This document shows, one piece after another, positions 1-13,396 of a stretch of DNA of 64,000 nt (positions within the stretch are counted from its first letter, which is position 1; each line of letters starts with the position of its first letter). Position numbers and translations under genes: made by a program. The stretch is taken from the NCBI GenBank assembly GCA_021030915.1, contig JAGEMR010000024.1, positions 1 to 64,000 of the forward strand, written 5' to 3'. The DNA comes from Astrothelium macrocarpum. Lineage: Eukaryota > Ascomycota > Dothideomycetes > Trypetheliales > Trypetheliaceae. A model generated the notes under the pieces. The model was not told the DNA's origin. It saw nothing but the letters and a program-made list of their open reading frames with translations, and did no database searches.

Positions 1-3000
1 ATATAATAAATGATTGAATATCTGAATAATATTTAAATTTATATACGCATTTTATATATAAAATTTAAATCTTTTTTTATAACAAATATATTTTTATCGT
101 AATTTATCTAATAGATATAAATAGATATTATATTATTTTATAATTATTATAATATAAATAATTCTTTTTATTTTTATAGAATCGTTTATTAATTAATATA
201 TATATATTTTTTTTATTTTCGGTAAATAAAATAATTAATAAAATTATAATTTTTTTAAAATTATTATTTATATTATTCTAATTTTTCTATTATGTAGATT
301 TCATAATTCTTATTTTTATATTGATAATAATATATTTTTTTATAATCTGAATATTTTCTATTTATAATTAATTATTTTTAGAAATAATTTCTGATCCAAT
401 AATTATAAATAAATTATATTAATAAATTTATTTAAGAATATTTTATATTTTTTTTTTTGAATAATAGCGTATTTATGAATATGATTTTTTTTATTTTTTC
501 ATTTATAAATATATTCTTTTATTATTGATCATACGTATATCTTTTATAATTTTTATTATAATATTATTATTATTATATTTTTCGGTATTTAAAATATTAT
601 GAATTTTATATATCAATGATATTATTTCGTTAAATATCTTTTTTCATTTTTTGATATTTCTGATATTTTGATAATTGATATTTCTAATTTCAATATTTTT
701 TAAATAAAATTAGTCATTTATAATCCAGATTAATTATATCAAATAAAATATTTTTTTATATTTCAAAATTTTCTGATAATAATTTTATTAAAATCCCAAA
801 TTATTCTTTAAAAATTTATATTATAATAATATATATTGAATAATTAGAAATTATATATAATCTGATTATAAAATAATTTTCATGATTAGATTATTTTAAT
901 ATTTTTCCAATATATTATTAGAATATGAATTCCATTATTAATTATTTTCATATAATTTGATTTATTTATTAATTTATTTATATAATATATTTTCATATTT
1001 TTTTACGGATTATTTATAAATTTTCTAATATCAGAAATAGATTATTCTTTTCATTATTATTTTATTAATCGAATTATTATTCGTTTTTTTTATCAGATAT
1101 TTTTTGAATAATTCTTTTAATTAAAATTTTTTTATTCGAATAATCGATTAAAATTATATTGATTTTTTTTTTTTATAATTATAATTTTTCATTATATTAT
1201 ATTGAATTTGAATCGGTAATTTTTTATAAAATATCTTTTTTTTTCATAAAAATAATATTTTTTATTTTTAAATTCTTTTTTCGAATAGATATTATTCTTT
1301 TTTTTTTTTTTTTTCAATAAAATTAAAATCCATCAGATCATCATAATCATTATTTTAAATTCATGAATTTTTTTATCCAACGATTAATTTTTAATCTTCT
1401 TTTTTTTTTAGAATTTTTATATATAATTTATCATCTAATTCAATCATTATCTTTATTAATTATGATAGGATATTTATAATATCTATATAATATATTAATT
1501 CATTTTTAATATTATTTTTAAATTTTTTATAAAATATAAAACGGAATATTTCATCATTTTATTTAATTTATTAAATATATTTTTAGAATCTGATTATATA
1601 ATTTATTATTAAAATTTTTTATTTGATATTCAGAATTATTTATTCGATTATTATTTATTAATTGGATATTTTAAATATTTTAATAATTTCTTTTTTAAAT
1701 ATATCAAAATTTTGAAATATATTATTAATTATCTGATTTTCAGTTTTTATTATATAATTAATAAAACGTAATTGGATTTAATAAAATATTCTTTTTTTTA
1801 TAAATATAATTATAAAAAGAAATTGATTGATTATCATAATATCTTCAAATATAAAATATAATTGAATAATATTGAATTAATCTTTCATTTTGAAATGATT
1901 TTTATAAAAATCATCAGATTTTCTGATTTTTCTATCAAATCGTGATATAAATTGATTTCTTTTAATCTGAAATGAATTATCATCATTTTATAATTATCCT
2001 TATTAATTTATTTTAAAAATATTCAATATATTATGATTTTAAATATTTTTTGAATCAAATCTATTTTAGATTAAAATAATTTCTAAAATAAATCGATAAA
2101 AGATTGAATTAATAAAGAATAATATTTTGATAATTCAAAATTCTATTAAAAATATTATTAAAAATTAATTTAAAAAATGATTTTAAATATGATAAAATTA
2201 TAATTAATTTCGTCGGATTTTTATATATTTGAATTATTCATTGATATCGTGATGATTCTTATGACCGCTAAAATGAATTTCATCAAAAGAAGAATGATAT
2301 TCACGATCCTTCTGGTGAACTCGCGGATTTCCGGATGAATTACATATTACAACCGTACCGATTGGTCGCCGTACATCTGTGTCGCCATGATACCATAACA
2401 ATAATGAATAAATTAATATATTAATTAAATGAATTAATAATTTTAATAATAATAATTAATTTTTGATTTTATAATATTTTTTTATAAATTTATTTTTTAA
2501 ATGAAGGAATAATTATTATTAAATTTATATAAATATTTAAGTTTATATTTTATTCATTTATATTTTATATATTTTTTAATTGAATATTTAATCATTTATA
2601 TATTTTTTTTATAAAAATAAAAAACATGATAATTCATTCTTTTAATATATATTATATTCTTTTAATATCCAATTTTTATTCAATTATAAAAATAATATCT
2701 GAATTTTATTTGATGAAATTAGATATTCATTATTTATTAATTGAATTATCATTTTTATTAATACGAATAATTTGAATAATCATTTTATAAAAACGAATAT
2801 AATTAGAAGAAAATTTATAATCATTTTTATTAATAATCTATTATATAAGAAATTTCTTCTGATGAGAAATCAATTATTATTGATATTCGTGATTTATATG
2901 AGAATTTTACTGACTTCGGATATATCTTTTGAAAATGATTCTGAATAAATCGTACGTATTAATCGTTTAATTTATTAAAAAAAAAATTCCAGATTCAAAA

Positions 3001-3153
3001 TCAATGATAATAAAAATTATTATTCCATCACGGAAAACTATATTGGAATAATATGGTGGATGGTGGAACGAATTTAGTGAAATTAAATGAGACGAAATCA
3101 GGTGGTGGAGGTGGGCCATTACGGGGGGTGGGCCATTTCCGCATCACCCGACT
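1..3153 (-). mobile_element. RIP-degraded pogo/Fot-type element, right end only (same family as 6311-15360)
   Basis: This is a very AT-rich tract whose last 750 bases align in order with the right end of the element at 6311-15360 (about 2401-3153 against 14600-15360). The terminal bases CGACT followed by TA match the other copy's CTGACT followed by TA, and the subterminal G-rich stretch and the ATGAGA/GTGAAAT-type words are shared. No reading frame survives. The gene would read on the minus strand, by analogy with the better copy. The left end is not visible: either it lies outside the window or RIP has erased it. An emptied copy should be about 1.8 kb, so part of 1-1400 may belong to something else. 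Confidence 0.7.
2270..2400. repeat. Un-mutated island, probable end of a nested LTR element
   Basis: This is a short block of normal base composition inside a RIPed tract, ending abruptly at ...CCATAACA. Read on the other strand it begins TGTTATGG, the form of many LTR ends (TG...CA). It sits where the homology between the left copy and the 14.6-15.4 kb copy breaks off, as expected if a second element inserted there. On the minus strand it has an open frame of about 50 codons containing VVICNSSGNPRVHQKDRE, which I do not recognise. I could not find a matching second LTR. Confidence 0.35.
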
Positions 3154-3155
3154 TA

Positions 3156-3827
3156 CTGCACTTGATGCTTACCCGATTGAGATGCCGACTGCATATCTTG
3201 TTCACTAATCATGGTATTTTCTGTTTCCTCAGCTAAAAAGCGATCACATTCATTACCTCAACAGGTTAGCGTCAAACTAGACTAAAAGTGGCAATTCAAG
3301 CCACCGGCTTAACATCGGCTCAATCTATACTTAGCTTCCTCAGACTCTTCTCTGGACACCTAGCTTCTATCTCCCCGATGGCTGATAGCTGAGTCGTCAA
3401 TCGTCAGCTATTGACATCACCAACGAGTCGCACTAGGAAATCTGCTACACTGCTTAAGCATGCAATTATGCGCGAAAACCGGACTCACTTTAGCTCCGGT
3501 TGGGGTACGCTCGAACAAATTGTTCATGTGTAATCTTGAACGAAATGTCGACTGGTCTGCGCATCCGCTGAATTGCGCAGCCAGTGGATAGTGGCTACCA
3601 CAGCTTATACCACATTTGGGGTTTGTTGCTTCCAATGGTAGACAGAAGCTCGATTCAGCTTTGCCGAGATTGGACTGGAAGTAGTGTCGCATGGCTTGCT
3701 GTTTAAGGTGAGCTGAAATTCCAATGAAGGCCTCCCCAAATCTGCTCTTGACTCGAAGCAGCTAGTCTAATTCGCAGGAAATTCAGTAACATGGCGTTCG
3801 ATAGACGAGATTGTCTTTGTCGTTGAG
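3156..3827. other. Intergenic island upstream of the esterase
   Basis: Normal base composition resumes exactly after the TA that follows the transposon end at 3153. I see no convincing coding frame. The stretch presumably carries the esterase promoter. Confidence 0.6.
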
Positions 3828-3834
3828 TATATAA
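3828..3834 (+). promoter_or_regulatory. TATA box of the carboxylesterase gene
   Basis: TATATAA followed by AG lies about 42 bases before the first ATG at 3870. This is compatible with a very short 5' leader. It is the only TATA-like word near this start in otherwise GC-normal DNA. Confidence 0.5.
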
Positions 3835-3869
3835 AGTACATTTTCTTACAAAGTTGTTCAAAAACACGC

Positions 3870-5890
3870 ATGCAATCTTATATTCTCAAGCATCTCATCA
3901 TGTATTTCTGGTGGCTTCCCATTCTCGCCATTGTAGCAACTGCTGGGAGTGCGGCCATCGTGAAGACCTCTAACGGTACTGTCCAAGGCGGTCGTTGTAC
4001 AAATACTGGGTCAAATTATTTTCTTTCTATTCCATTTGCAGACCCCCCTATCGGAGAGCTCCGTTACCAGACACCGCAACCCTTTAGCGGATCTTACAAC
4101 GGGACTTTAGACGGGACAAAGCAGGCACCTTCCTGCTACCAATTCGGCACGAACGGTATCTTGTCAGGCCCGCAGTCGGAAGATTGGTATGCCTTTACAA
4201 TCTAGATCTCCTTGTCTAGCATGAAATTGCTAATAGTTGATGCAAGCCTGTACCTAAATATCTACGCTCCAGCGAATGCCACATCTACCTCGGCACTCCC
4301 AGTCAAAATCTGGCTGTACGGCGGAGCTTTTGAGACGGGGGGCTCCTCCGATCCCTTGTACAACGGCTGTTTCTCCTCTAGGGACGCTCTCGTCGTGACC
4401 GTAAACTATAGACTGGGACCGCTTGGCTACTTAGCTCTCGAAAACACGACCCTTTCAGGCAACTATGGAATTTCAGATCAACTACAAGCTATCCGATGGG
4501 TCCACGACAACATAGCTGCCTTCGGGGGTAACCCAGTACGTCGATAAAGCTGAAGCTAATTCGCAGGTCGCACGGCTGCTTACCGTGGGTCAGGCACAAA
4601 TCCTACTTTTCGGACAATCAGCGGGCTCTATGGCTAGCTTTGCTTTAGCTACGCTGCCGGAAATCACATCTCTGATAAATGCCGTTGGTAAGTCAATTGG
4701 AGTGCAGGGAACCCCCCAATCCATTGCAAGATATCAATGCTGATACTCTCAATCTTGCAGTCATGGAGTCTGGCGGAGGTATTGACCTCCCAACTATCTC
4801 TTCTGCACAAACGTTTCACGAAGATTTCGTCCGTTCTTTAAACTGCACTGTAACAGACGTGCGTAATTGCTGTCCTGCTGCTCCTAATACTTTGGCTAAC
4901 GTGCTGTTCTTCACCTAGGTGGACTGTATGCGTTCTAGAACCCCAGTCCAATTAAATGATACTTTTAATCACCTACCGACTAGCGGAATCGGCTTTGCCT
5001 TCACATTGCATGACTGGTCTGGCGCTGCATTCCCTTGGGGTCCGATGGCGGAATCATCTCTGTTCCCGGTCCAGCCTTCTCAAATTGGCATCCAGGTTCC
5101 TGCTCTGTTCGGATCAAATGCTCTGGAAGGCTCCATTCTCGCTCTTGAATCGTATGGAGCTGCGAACGTCTCAAATCTTACAACTGAAGACTACATGACT
5201 TTTCTCACTGTTAACTTCGGTGAATTTGCATCGGAGGTCTTCCAGGAATATCCGCCGTCCCTTTTCCACTATAGCGTGTTTGAGGCCATGTCGATTGTAG
5301 TGCGCGACTATACATTTCGATGCCCTGCATATCGTGGTTTGAGTCTTGGAGCTGCTAAAGGGCTTCCTGTCTGGACATATAGTTTCAATCAAACACCAAG
5401 CTGTCCTTGGGCCCAAGGGATAACTCCTGGAATTCTTAAATTACTCGGCGCTGCTCATACAGCCGAGATACCCTTCGTCTTTGGCGAAGTCAGCGATCTG
5501 CCCCAACCGAATGGAAACTGCAACTTCACTACGGGAGAGAGAAACATCTCAGCTTACATACAGAGCGCTTGGACGAGTATGGCCAGAAACGCTATGCCAG
5601 ACAATTGGCCTGGTTTCTCGCCAAATTCTACTATGGGAATCAATTTTCAAGACGGCAGCGTCATATCGGGAATAGTTGATTACAGCATGTGTGCTTTCTG
5701 GAACAAGATTGACATGGCTATTTTGAGGGCTGCTGGCGCGAATACTACTGCTGTTGCGATCAATGGAAACAATGCGACTGCTTCTCCAGCAACCTATAAC
5801 GGTGGCGCGAGTACGCTTACTGCTTCTATGCTATGCTCACTTGCGGCTACCGTAATTCTTGTAGCGAGTATACTTAATAGTTTTCCATGA
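3870..5890 (+). CDS. Secreted type-B carboxylesterase/lipase, probably GPI-anchored
   Basis: Five exons give 589 aa with continuous phase: 3870-4186, 4247-4535, 4594-4687, 4761-4858, 4919-5890. The protein opens with a hydrophobic signal segment (an internal ATG at 3900 would give a tighter signal peptide). It then follows the alpha/beta-hydrolase carboxylesterase plan: EDCLYLN block, oxyanion loop YGGAFETGG, nucleophile elbow GQSAG (Ser211), acid in NALEGS (Glu336) and base in GAAHTAEIPF (His446). The second splice restores FGGNPAQILLFGQSAGS. The last 25 residues are a hydrophobic tail after a Thr/Ala/Asn-rich stretch, as in GPI signals. It should act outside the cell or at the wall on ester substrates that cannot be named from sequence. 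Its neighbours on both sides are RIPed transposons, yet the gene has no internal stop codons. The alternative is a pseudogene with a subtle defect, which I do not see. Confidence 0.85.
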
Positions 5891-6308
5891 AAGTCTGGGT
5901 TTGGTATAACTCTTTTTTTATGACGAACGGGCAAAATTAAGCGTCTTTGTCCATAGAGTAACAACATCGGCAATGCCACGAGCTCATGGCATAAGAAGTA
6001 TCACCCGCGACCGCGAGTGATATAACTCACCACAGGCCTCGTCGAGGGATGCTCAACAAAAACAGACAAGAATACCTTAGAATTTATTTTTTGATAAATT
6101 ATTGACAAATTATTTATGCTTCATAGTTATTTGGAATAGTATGGGGTCTTCCCGACGAGACCTGCGGCGAATTTCTTATGCCATGAGCCGGTGATGCAGT
6201 GGTCTAATTCAGGAAGCGTTAAACTTCTCAAGCTGTTTTTCTCGGAAGTTGTGAAGAAGTATCTGCGGGCATGCTAAGGTAGCCAAGACATCAATTTTGG
6301 CCTGTGGC
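5891..6308. other. Intergenic, esterase 3' flank
   Basis: No gene is seen. It contains a near-perfect 24-base palindrome at 5999-6022 (TATCAC...GTGATA around CGCG), which could be a 3'-end structure or a chance inverted repeat. Confidence 0.5.
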
Positions 6309-6310
6309 TA

Positions 6311-6356
6311 AGTCAGGCCACCTAGATTCTGGCCTCCCCCTGTTCCTGGCCACCCC
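6311..6356 (+). repeat. Left terminal inverted repeat of element 1
   Basis: It matches the reverse complement of 15315-15360 essentially base for base. Similarity fades further inward. Confidence 0.9.
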
Positions 6357-6479
6357 AACACCATCTCATCTCATTCGAATTTCAACGAATTTTCAACAGT
6401 AACGAATTAAATTTGAAATTCTGAACATATGGCGCTAATCAAGTCTTTCATCTGATCCTTTTGAGGTGATTTCGTACCT

Positions 6480-6722
6480 TTTGGAGCAGCAGCAGTTGGT
6501 GGATCTGCTGTTAGAACAGCTGCTTCAGCAATCAACTATTTGATTTGCTCAATAATAATAAAACGCTCATTTGGATCTAATTTCACTGCTTTCTATTTGC
6601 GCCTCATTGTCGCTTCTTCCAGCTGCTGTTTGAGCTATTCATTCGCCTGTTCTAATAACGTTATATTGCCTAATACGTTTCCTAATACCTTGTCTGATTT
6701 GACAAATAAACGACTTATCTGA
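6480..6722 (-). pseudogene. Transposase C-terminal remnant of element 1
   Basis: One minus-strand frame reads KSDKVLGN, LKQQLEEA and LDPNERF. This is the coiled-coil and basic tail found at the end of many fungal pogo/Fot DDE transposases. Three in-frame TAG codons sit where Gln codons are expected, consistent with C-to-T change. Frame, order and orientation agree with the N-terminal remnant at the other end of the element. Confidence 0.75.
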
Positions 6723-7155
6723 CTGTTCATTAAAATAATTGAATTTAATATATGAATAACAATTTGAAATTATTATTGGCTATAAGAAATACTGAATGAA
6801 ATGATACAAATTCGTTTTTATTTTGGAGGCGTTATAAATTTCGTCAAAATAATGATTTTATTGAAAATAAAAAATGAACGAAATAATATTTCAAAATTAT
6901 AAAAAATAATTTCTATTATTTTCTATTTAATATGAATATTTTTAATAATAAAATCTTTCTGATATATTAAATTATAATAATGAATAAGTCGACTTTTTTT
7001 GATTGGAATAATATCATTCAAATATGAAAATTATTTAATATAATTATGATAATATATTTTAATAGAATTAAAATCATATAAATCTAATAACTGAAGGATA
7101 TAAAATATATAAAAAAATATAAATATTAAATATATTTTAAAATTAATTTTATATA

Positions 7156-7210
7156 ACGTATTCCACAAGCGAGCGGAACATACAAGTGAGTGGAACACGA
7201 ACACCAAAAA
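7156..7210 (+). repeat. Left terminal inverted repeat of element 2
   Basis: Pairs with 14336-14390, 53 of 55 identical. Confidence 0.92.
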
Positions 7211-7214
7211 AGCT

Positions 7215-8041
7215 ACTATCTCAATCAAAAAACCATCAATTACTCAACACCACTATCAGAAATTTTATCTATACTATTTATATCCGATTCAGAATTTTCT
7301 TTTTTATCATTTTCACATATTCTGATATTGTGTCCAGTCTTTCCGCAGTTTTTATAGCGCCTTTGGCGAATAGTACTATTTTCTACTCCACCACCTTCAT
7401 CAGCATTCAAATGCCTAGATTTCGCATTACCAGCTTTTGCGATATCTAATTTTTGAATTTCCTCTTTATTTAAAATTCCATCTATTTGTAAACGTTTTCT
7501 TTTACGTATTTTACGTTTTATATGGATTATATTTATTATTTCAAATTCTTCGATTTATATTTTTATAATTTTAAATTAATGCGCCATCATTTATATATTT
7601 TTAATAAAAATTTCCAACATTTCAATAGATCCAATTGGCGATTTTTTTTAAGAATTGATAAATTTTTTAAAAATTAATATAAATTGAGATTCAAATTTTT
7701 TAATATTCTTTGGTATTTTGGATTCCCAAAATATTTTCTGAGAGGATGGTTCTGATGAAATTTTCAATCAGATATCCAATTTATCCAAGATTATTTGTGA
7801 ATTAAAAGGAATAAATTCAATATCTTTAAAATCTTCTAAAATCTGATCTTTTATAATTGATATTTTAAATGTATTAATAAAAACTGATAAGAATTCGGTT
7901 TTCATGATATGATTGATCTGATTGCGTATTAAAATTTCGATCTGACGCGAATACGCCTTTTTTAAAGACGAAAAATAACCCATATCCAATGACTATAAAA
8001 AATGTGACGAATATGGCGGTATATAAAGAATTGTTAAGAAT
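7215..8041 (-). pseudogene. Element 2 transposase, C-terminal part with zinc-knuckle remnant
   Basis: It continues the frame interrupted by the copia element: PPYSSHFL, then MGYFSSLKKAYSRQIEILIR, a long helical block to about 7768, and a C-terminal CCHC-like segment NCGKTGHNIRIC near 7310-7365. The first Cys of that knuckle has become Tyr (TGT to TAT, a G-to-A change). This order is standard for Fot-type transposases and shows that the LTR element inserted between two conserved blocks. Confidence 0.8.
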
Positions 8042-8042
8042 A

Positions 8043-8266
8043 TGCAGGCTGAGAGGACAATATCCGCTTATTGTTCCTGATGAGGACTAGCGTCAGGAGA
8101 AGGATATTTCATCCCCTTCTCTTATCTCTTCTTATCTGTATCTATCAATTCATTAATTAACACATCAGCAAACAATATAATTGGCAGTTCTTTTTATAAT
8201 AATTTTATGAACGTTATTCTGAATATCCTTATTTTCATTACACCATCAAATAATCTATATTCAACA
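8043..8266 (+). repeat. 5' LTR of the copia element
   Basis: Same length as the 3' copy. Its outer (left) half keeps normal GC, while its inner half is mutated to A/T. Confidence 0.85.
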
Positions 8267-11200
8267 GATTATGAATTCGGATTTTATAAAGGATTATTCA
8301 GAATTATAATCGTATCATAATATTACGTGACGTCGTTCATTATGAAAAGACTTTCTCAATCTATCTATCCAGAAGATACAGAAATTGAAGAATATCATTA
8401 TCTTCTCCATCTGCCGTATATATAAAATTTCAAATAATCTTAATGAAAATATTATTATTTTTTAAAAATATATTTAAATCGTGAAAAGAATATATCAAAT
8501 TAATCAATTTTAAAAAATTGAATTAATTGAATTCCAATTAAAAAAAATAGAATTTGAATATAATTCTAATATTAATAATCAAAAATCATTATTATTTTTT
8601 ATTTTTTATTTTATTTATATAATTCGATTTTTAATTTTAATTATTTACGAATAATTCAAATTTTATTAATTATTTTTTAAATAATAATATCTAATTCTAT
8701 CAAATAAAAACGATTTATTATTCTTTTAATTCGTATAAATTATAAAATATAATTCCAATAAATATTAAAATGATTTATTAATAAATAAATATATTAAATT
8801 ATTGATTCAATTTCATTTTTTAAAAATATGAATTTTATAATTTTTTAATTAATTCCATCCGATTTTTTTATCGAATTTGAATAAAATTTTAATATAATAT
8901 TATATTAGATTAATTTCTGTATATTAAAAAAGAATAATGAATATATTATAAAATATATTCAAATAAAAGAAATTTGAATAATATTCAAAAATAAATATGA
9001 AAAAAGATTCCAAATTTTTGCCAAATAATATCAGATTTAATACGCAATTTATAAAATGGATAATATCATAATAATAGAAAAAATTTGAATATATTTAAAT
9101 ATTCTATTAAAAAAGATAATTATTATTAAATTAGATTATAAAATATATTTAATTTCGAAATATCGAATTTAATAATTATTATCAATTTTATTTTTAAAAT
9201 ATAATTTGATATAAAATATAATTGATATCCAAAATAAAATAGATATAAATGAGATATTTCAATTATTTTATAAAAAAAAGAATAATATAAAAATGAAAAA
9301 TATAATTATATTTATTAAATGATCTTTTAATAAATAATAATTTATATAAATGATATATTTTTTTTATAATCAAAAGGATCATTTTATCAAAGATTATTCA
9401 GATTATAAGACGATGAAATAGATTATCAAATCAATAATTAAAATAAATAAAGATCATAGAATTATAAAAAGATAATCATCAAATCGAAAATCATTAAATT
9501 CGGACGATCTAAAATTTTAAATCAAGAAATTAGATTTAGAATTTAAAAAATTAAAAAGAAAGAATAAAAATAAATCAAATCAATATCATCATAAAATTTA
9601 TATTATTTAAGAAATCTTTTCAGTATTTTTAATTATATTTTTATCAATATATATATTTTTAAATAATGAATATAAAATTACGGAATTCGTGTAAATTAAA
9701 AGAATAAAAAATAAATTTTCATATATTTAATGAATATTCGATTTTTATATTTTAATTCATATAATTAATAATAATCAATTTTTTAAAAAATCATTAATAA
9801 TGATTCTAAAAAAATAGATTAAAATAAATGAAAGATATTTTTCATTTAAAAATATGAAAAATATAATTATAAAAAATAATAAAAATAATAAAATTATTTT
9901 ATATATTTTATTTATATTTAAATTTGGAATTAATTTAATTTTTGAATGGAAATTTTATTATGATTATCATTTAATCAATTTAATATTATTAATGATTTTT
10001 ATTATTATTGATCAGAAATAAAAATCAGTTTTTATAATAAAAATCTAAGGCGGAATATATATTATATAGAAAATTCTGAATCAATTATAAATAAAAATTT
10101 TTAAATATCAAAATCAGTATAATAAATTGATTATTTTTATAATTAATTAAAATATCAATCAATTTCAGATAAAATATAAAATAATTTTATATATTAATAA
10201 AAATTAAATTGAAATATTATTTTGATATCAGAAATTTGGCCATTTTAAAGACCAAATTTTACGTCAATTTCATAAAATGACCATTCTAAATAAAATAATT
10301 TTTATTATAAATAAAGATATTTTATATGAGATTTATATTCATATCAAAATCAGAAAAATGCGAAAAAAAATAATAGAAAAAAAATTATCTATTTTCAAAT
10401 TAATTTTTATAAATATTTACGATTTTATTAAAAAGATTTATAATAACGAATAATATTTTTTATATATTATAAACAATTATTTTAAAAAATATTGGATTTT
10501 TTTATTAAAAATAAAAAAGGAAATTATAAAAATTCTTTTGATTTGAAAATTGAAAATAAAATAAGAAACAGAATTTATATTAAAATCCGTATATTTTAAT
10601 AATATAAGAAAATTATTTAAAATAATCAAATAATGGAAAAAGGAATTTGGTGTAAATTCCAATCCAATAAAATTATATAATTCAATATAAAATGAATCTA
10701 TTAAAAAAAATATCCAAATTTTAGAGGAAGATATAAAATTAATATTAAAAGAAGCCGTTCTTTTAAATAAATTCTGATCTGAAATTTTAAAAACCGGAAT
10801 ATATATACGGAATTGAATAATTATTGGATCAGAAATTAATGAATAAAAAATTTCATTAGAAAAAGTCTTTTATAGAATTAAATCATTAATTAATTATATT
10901 CGAATTTAAGAATATAAGATATATTTTTATATTGATTTAAAATTTTTATCTAAACGATTAAATAAATTTATAAATAAAAAAAGATTAAAAATATTTATTG
11001 ATTATAAGAATAATATTATAAAATAATATAAAATATGAATATCTAATAGAAAAATAATGATCAAAATTTTAATAAATGATATATAATTTAATGAAAATGA
11101 AAAAATCATATATAAAAATTTAAATCTTTTAATCAATATCATTTTAAATATTATTTTAATCAAAAATTTAATAAAAAAATTATTAAAATTAGAAATTCAG

Positions 11201-12973
11201 AAATATATATTATTTTATATCGAAATTCTGTCATGAAAAAAGATAAATAATAAATCAATTAAAAAATCTTCAGAAATAAATTATAAAAAAATAATCAAAA
11301 ATCCGAATCAAAATATCACGAATAAAACGATATAAAAAGAATAAAAAATTCCCATCAATTAAAAAATTAGAAGAAATAAAAGATAAAAAGAAAATAATAA
11401 TAAGAATCTAAATCAATTTCAAATAAAAATATTTCGAATTTTATTTATAATTATTATAAAAATAGAATTAAATAATTTTATCAAAATTAATTAGATATTA
11501 TTTATTATTAAAATCAAAAAAATTCTTGAATTTAAAATATATGATGAAATTATTAATAATCCGGAATAGGGATATATATAAAAAAATATCGTTAATAAAA
11601 AAATATAAATATTCATTATTAATAATATCTGAAAAATGATATTTCGATTAAAAGAATTAAATATCATCATTTTTAAATGAATATTCAAAATTAAATATAA
11701 TATTGACGGATTAATTAAAAAATTTAAAACAAAATTTATTATCAAAAATTTCTTATAAAAATTTGGAATTAATTTTGAAAAGATATTTATATCAATTATT
11801 TGATATAATATATTATAGATATTTATAATCATAATTTATATAAAAGATTTTGAAATATATAATATAAATATTAATAATATTTTTATTGAATCTTTTTTAA
11901 AAAAAGATATTTATATGATAAATTCATCAGATATTTTTTTTTTATTAAAAATATATTTTTATATTTTACGAAATTTATATGATCTGAAATAAATTATATA
12001 AAATTAAAATCAATATTATATTTTAAAAATAAAAAAATTTAATTTTGAATAAAATAAAATAAATTTTTATTTATTCATTTAATCAGAAAAGAATTTTATA
12101 ATTCTGATATATATTAATAATATTATAATTATTGAAAAAAAATCAAAAAATATTCAATAATTTAAAAATATCTTTAATATTATATTTAAAATTAAAAATT
12201 TAAAAAAAATTCAAAAAATTTTAAAAATTCAAATAATATAAAATCAAATTAAAAGAATTTTATAATTCGATTAAATATATTATATTCAAAATATTCTTTC
12301 AGAATTTTATATAAATAAAAATAATATCAATCCGATTAAATCGCCTATAGATTTATATAAGAATCTTCAATTAATAAATTTTAATAATAATAGAATGAAT
12401 AAATAAAAATATATTAAAAGAATTAAAAAATGGATATATTTAAAAATTCAGATCAGATCAGATATTATTTTTATATTTAAAAAATTAAATCAATATTTCA
12501 GAAATTTAATAAATTTTTATATATCAATATTAAAAAAATTGAATTAATATATTTAATTAAATAAAAATTTCAGAATTATATTTTATAAAAATCATTTAGA
12601 TATTCTATTTAAATATTCTGATTCAGATTATATCATAAATAAAATAAATAAAATATTTATTTTAAAAAACGTATTTATTTTTATTAAAAATCCAATTTTA
12701 TAAATAAATAAAAAATAAAAATTAATAATAATATTAATAATAAAAATAGAATATATGATAATATATAAATATATAAAATAATTTTAATAAATTATTCAAA
12801 TTTTGAAAAATATAAAATGAGAATATCTGATTAAATCTTTTTTTTTAAAATCAATTATAAAAAAAAATCAAAAATTTATTTTTAATTCATTTATTAAAAT
12901 AATAATTAGATTTTGAAAGAATAATTAAATTATATTAATATTAATAAAAAATATATATATTCATAAATAATCA

Positions 12974-13145
12974 AAATATATTAATATCATTTATTATTAT
13001 ATATAAATATTATAATGAATAAAAAAAATTATTATTAAATTTATTTCCAATTCTAATATAATAATTGATAAATTTATTAAATTTAAAATTGATTCTAATT
13101 TTCAAATATTTATTCAATAATTTGAATTAACGGAATATTGATTTT
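12974..13145 (+). pseudogene. Copia RNase H / pol C-terminus remnant
   Basis: Plus-strand codons read KYINIIYYYI and then IIIKFI.NSNIIIDKFIK, ending FQIFI.FELTEY. This matches the copia pattern KHIDxxYHYI, then IxxKFIPTxxxxADxxTKPL, then FxxFxxxLGL, with C-to-T and G-to-A losses (H to Y, D to N). The assignment rests on this pattern only. Confidence 0.6.
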
Positions 13146-13172
13146 TAAATCTGAAAAAAAATATTAAAAATA

Positions 13173-13396
13173 TGTAAATTGAAAGAATAATATCCGTTTA
13201 TTATTTCTGATAAAAATTAATATCAGAAGAAGGATATTTTATTCCCTTTTTTTGTCTCTTTTTATCTGTATTTATCAACTCATTAGCTAACACATCAGCA
13301 AGCAATACAATTGGCAGTTCCTTCTACAGTAGCTCTGTGAGCGTTATCCTGAGTGTCCTTACTTCCACTGCACCATCGAATGACCTGTACTCAACA
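13173..13396 (+). repeat. 3' LTR of the copia element
   Basis: Here the pattern is mirrored: the inner (left) half is mutated and the outer (right) half keeps normal GC. A purine-rich A/G run just upstream may be the polypurine tract remnant. Confidence 0.85.

Larger units (their letters stand above)
8042..13396 (+). mobile_element. Ty1/copia LTR retrotransposon nested in element 2
   Basis: Two 224-base direct repeats, 8043-8266 and 13173-13396, both begin TG and end CA and differ almost only by C/T and G/A changes. The pentamer AGAAT lies at or next to both junctions (off by one base at the left), as expected for a 5-base duplication. Total length is about 5.36 kb. A degraded plus-strand frame just before the right LTR carries the copia RNase H end. 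The interior is too RIPed to read gag, integrase or reverse transcriptase. Confidence 0.82.
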
